Translations under genes and position numbers: made by a program
Shown: positions 6,443-7,361 of the stretch, in pieces
How the letters are laid out: the number at the start of each line of letters is the position of its first letter
Position numbering within the stretch: position 1 is the stretch's first letter
The notes under the pieces: model-generated
Told to the model about the DNA's origin: nothing
The model's input: the letters and a program-made list of their open reading frames with translations, nothing else
The model's database searches: none
NCBI GenBank assembly: GCA_043782425.1
Contig: JAYWAM010000035.1
Coordinates: 1-7,361 of the forward strand
DNA length: 7,361 nucleotides
From: JAYWAM01 sp043782425
GTDB lineage: Bacteria; Pseudomonadota; Gammaproteobacteria; Burkholderiales; Usitatibacteraceae
Direction: 5' to 3'

Positions 6443-7175
6443 AATCGCTCTTGACATCGCCCCCTGCCAGTATCTCGGCAAAGTGATATACCTTGGTGGT
6501 CATATCGCCGCTGCGCCGTAACCGACCTTCGATATTGAGCAGGCAGCCCAGGTCGCCGCCGACGATGGCGCCCGCCCCAGTCGCTTTGATGTTTGCACAT
6601 TTGTTGTCCGCCATGCGCGTCGAAATTTCGCCCAGCTTCACGGAAAAGGCGCCGCCGAAGCCGCAGCATGTTTCACACTCGGGCATTTCAGCAAGCGTTG
6701 CGCCGCTTAGAGCAAGCAGGGCGCGCGGTTGCTGCTTGATGCCGAGCTCGCGCAGGCCGGAGCAACTATCGTGATAGGTGACTGCGCCTGAATATTTTCC
6801 CTGTAGCGTTGCCACTTTAAGAACGTTGACGAGAAAATCGGATAATTCGTAGGATTTCGCAGCGAGCTTCTCGAACGCCGCTTGCTCTGCGCTTCCCTTG
6901 AATAAATCCTCGACGTAATGCACCTTGATCTGTCCGGCGCACGAGCCTGAGGGCGCGACGACGTAATCACAATCCTCGAACTCGGTGAGCAGTTTACAGG
7001 CCAGCGCAATGGAGATGGCGCGCGCACCGGAGTTGTAGCCAGGCTGGCCGCAGCAGGTTTGCGATGCCGGGACGATGACTTCGCAGCCCGCGTCTTGCAG
7101 CAGCTTGAGCGCCGCGAAGCCGATGTTGGGACGCAGCAGATCGACAAGACAGGTAACAAACAGGCCGACTTTCAT
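6441..7175 (-). CDS. lutA: L-lactate utilization protein LutA (LldE/YkgE type, two CCG domains)
   Basis: LutA is the cysteine-rich subunit of the LutABC L-lactate oxidation complex; its CCG domains resemble those of heterodisulfide reductase and glycolate oxidase GlcF and are thought to bind an iron-sulfur centre. The 244 residues match the family length. The first CCG domain shows Cys9, Cys41-Cys42-Gly43 (QTCCGQPGYNSG) and Cys79 (PSGSC). The second shows Cys138 (HDSC), Cys170-Cys171-Gly172 (ETCCGFGGAFSVK) and Cys211. I chose the ATG at 7173-7175, giving MKVGLFVTCLVDLLRPNIGF, the typical family start. A TTG at 7193 would add six residues with no family match. The Shine-Dalgarno region is weak (GTGGG close to the ATG). 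It is the first gene of lutABC on the minus strand, and no confident promoter was identified upstream. A long inverted repeat lies 47 bases upstream, and a second repeat overlaps the stop codon. Confidence 0.95.
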   Translation of the reverse strand: MKVGLFVTCLVDLLRPNIGFAALKLLQDAGCEVIVPASQTCCGQPGYNSGARAISIALACKLLTEFEDCDYVVAPSGSCAGQIKVHYVEDLFKGSAEQAAFEKLAAKSYELSDFLVNVLKVATLQGKYSGAVTYHDSCSGLRELGIKQQPRALLALSGATLAEMPECETCCGFGGAFSVKLGEISTRMADNKCANIKATGAGAIVGGDLGCLLNIEGRLRRSGDMTTKVYHFAEILAGGDVKSD

Positions 7176-7222
7176 GCGCCCACTATAGCGCAAAGTCGCA
7201 GCGCGTTTTTAGTCTCTTATCA

Positions 7223-7361
7223 GCTAAATCTTCGCGATTTGTGAAAAGAATTTTCGCGCCAAGACGCAAAGGCGCAAAGAAAATCAACCCCGTTTTTTGT
7301 TTTTCTTCGCGCCTTTGCGTCTTGGCGCGAAAATTCTTTTCACAAATCGCGAAGATTTAGC
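7223..7361. repeat. Long near-perfect inverted repeat upstream of lutA (CGCCAAGACGCAAAGGCGC type)
   Basis: The arms 7223-7283 and 7301-7361 are 61 bases each and match in inverted orientation at 60 positions; the only mismatch is A7276 against C7308. The loop is 17 bases (7284-7300), rich in C then T. The core CGCCAAGACGCAAAGGCGC is, from memory, a dispersed repeat seen in many bacterial genomes. The outer part (GCTAAATC...AAAAGAATT) extends the pairing further. The match runs to the last base of the window, so the element may be longer. On the left, pairing can be traced only to 7223 because the partner bases lie outside the window. It may act as a terminator for the gene to the right, or it may be a mobile miniature element; no gene is seen in it. 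Confidence 0.85.

Noticed and set aside
5026..6444. A 472-codon open frame on the plus strand
   Set aside because: It is antisense to lutB. Its translation is rich in His, Arg and Ala with no family motif, while lutB on the other strand has clear iron-sulfur and LUD motifs. Its end runs through the CACAAAG repeat.
7173..7193. TTG at 7193 as the lutA start
   Set aside because: It would add six residues unlike LutA relatives; the ATG at 7175 gives the typical MKVGLFVTCLVD start.

Overview
The window looks like chromosomal DNA of a GC-rich Gram-negative proteobacterium, most likely a betaproteobacterium. This is inferred from the RsmE and LutABC protein sequences, from a FimL/ChpA-like type IV pilus signalling protein, and from the kinds of short palindromic repeats between genes. 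No species can be named from the sequence alone, and no rRNA, tRNA, CRISPR array, transposase or phage gene was seen.

Layout from left to right. (1) Bases 1-589, minus strand: the N-terminal 196 codons of an unrecognised exported protein with a clear signal peptide, running off the left edge. (2) 721-1461, plus strand: rsmE, the 16S rRNA m3U1498 methyltransferase, divergent from the first gene. (3) 1503-1574: a 72-base palindromic repeat of the 'ATTCCCGCGAAAGCGGGAAT' type. (4) 1680-4016, plus strand: a 778-residue protein. Residues 1-570 resemble FimL and the N-terminal region of ChpA, the CheA-like kinase of twitching motility. It then carries a basic linker, four tandem 22-23-residue repeats and a C-terminal coiled coil. 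(5) 4189-7175, minus strand: a complete lutA-lutB-lutC operon for NAD-independent L-lactate oxidation, convergent with gene 4. (6) 7223-7361: a nearly perfect inverted repeat with 61-base arms, ending exactly at the right edge.

The lut genes work together. LutA (two CCG cysteine-rich domains), LutB (two iron-sulfur motifs plus a LUD domain) and LutC (a LUD domain) form the cytoplasmic L-lactate oxidation complex that feeds electrons to the respiratory chain. No lactate permease or regulator is inside the window. The operon is unusual in being punctuated by three unrelated palindromic repeats: upstream of lutA, between lutA and lutB, and across the lutB stop codon, where the repeat encodes about the last 14 residues of LutB.

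I see no convincing wholly new system. The most distinctive item is the FimL/ChpA-like protein with its C-terminal repeat array: the four repeats keep their amino-acid motif while their codons have diverged, so the motif appears to be under protein-level selection. There is no gene-free stretch longer than 300 bases. The longest is 1462-1679, which holds the repeat and the upstream region of gene 4. The 172 bases between gene 4 and lutC (4017-4188) hold nothing I can support beyond a weak hairpin.
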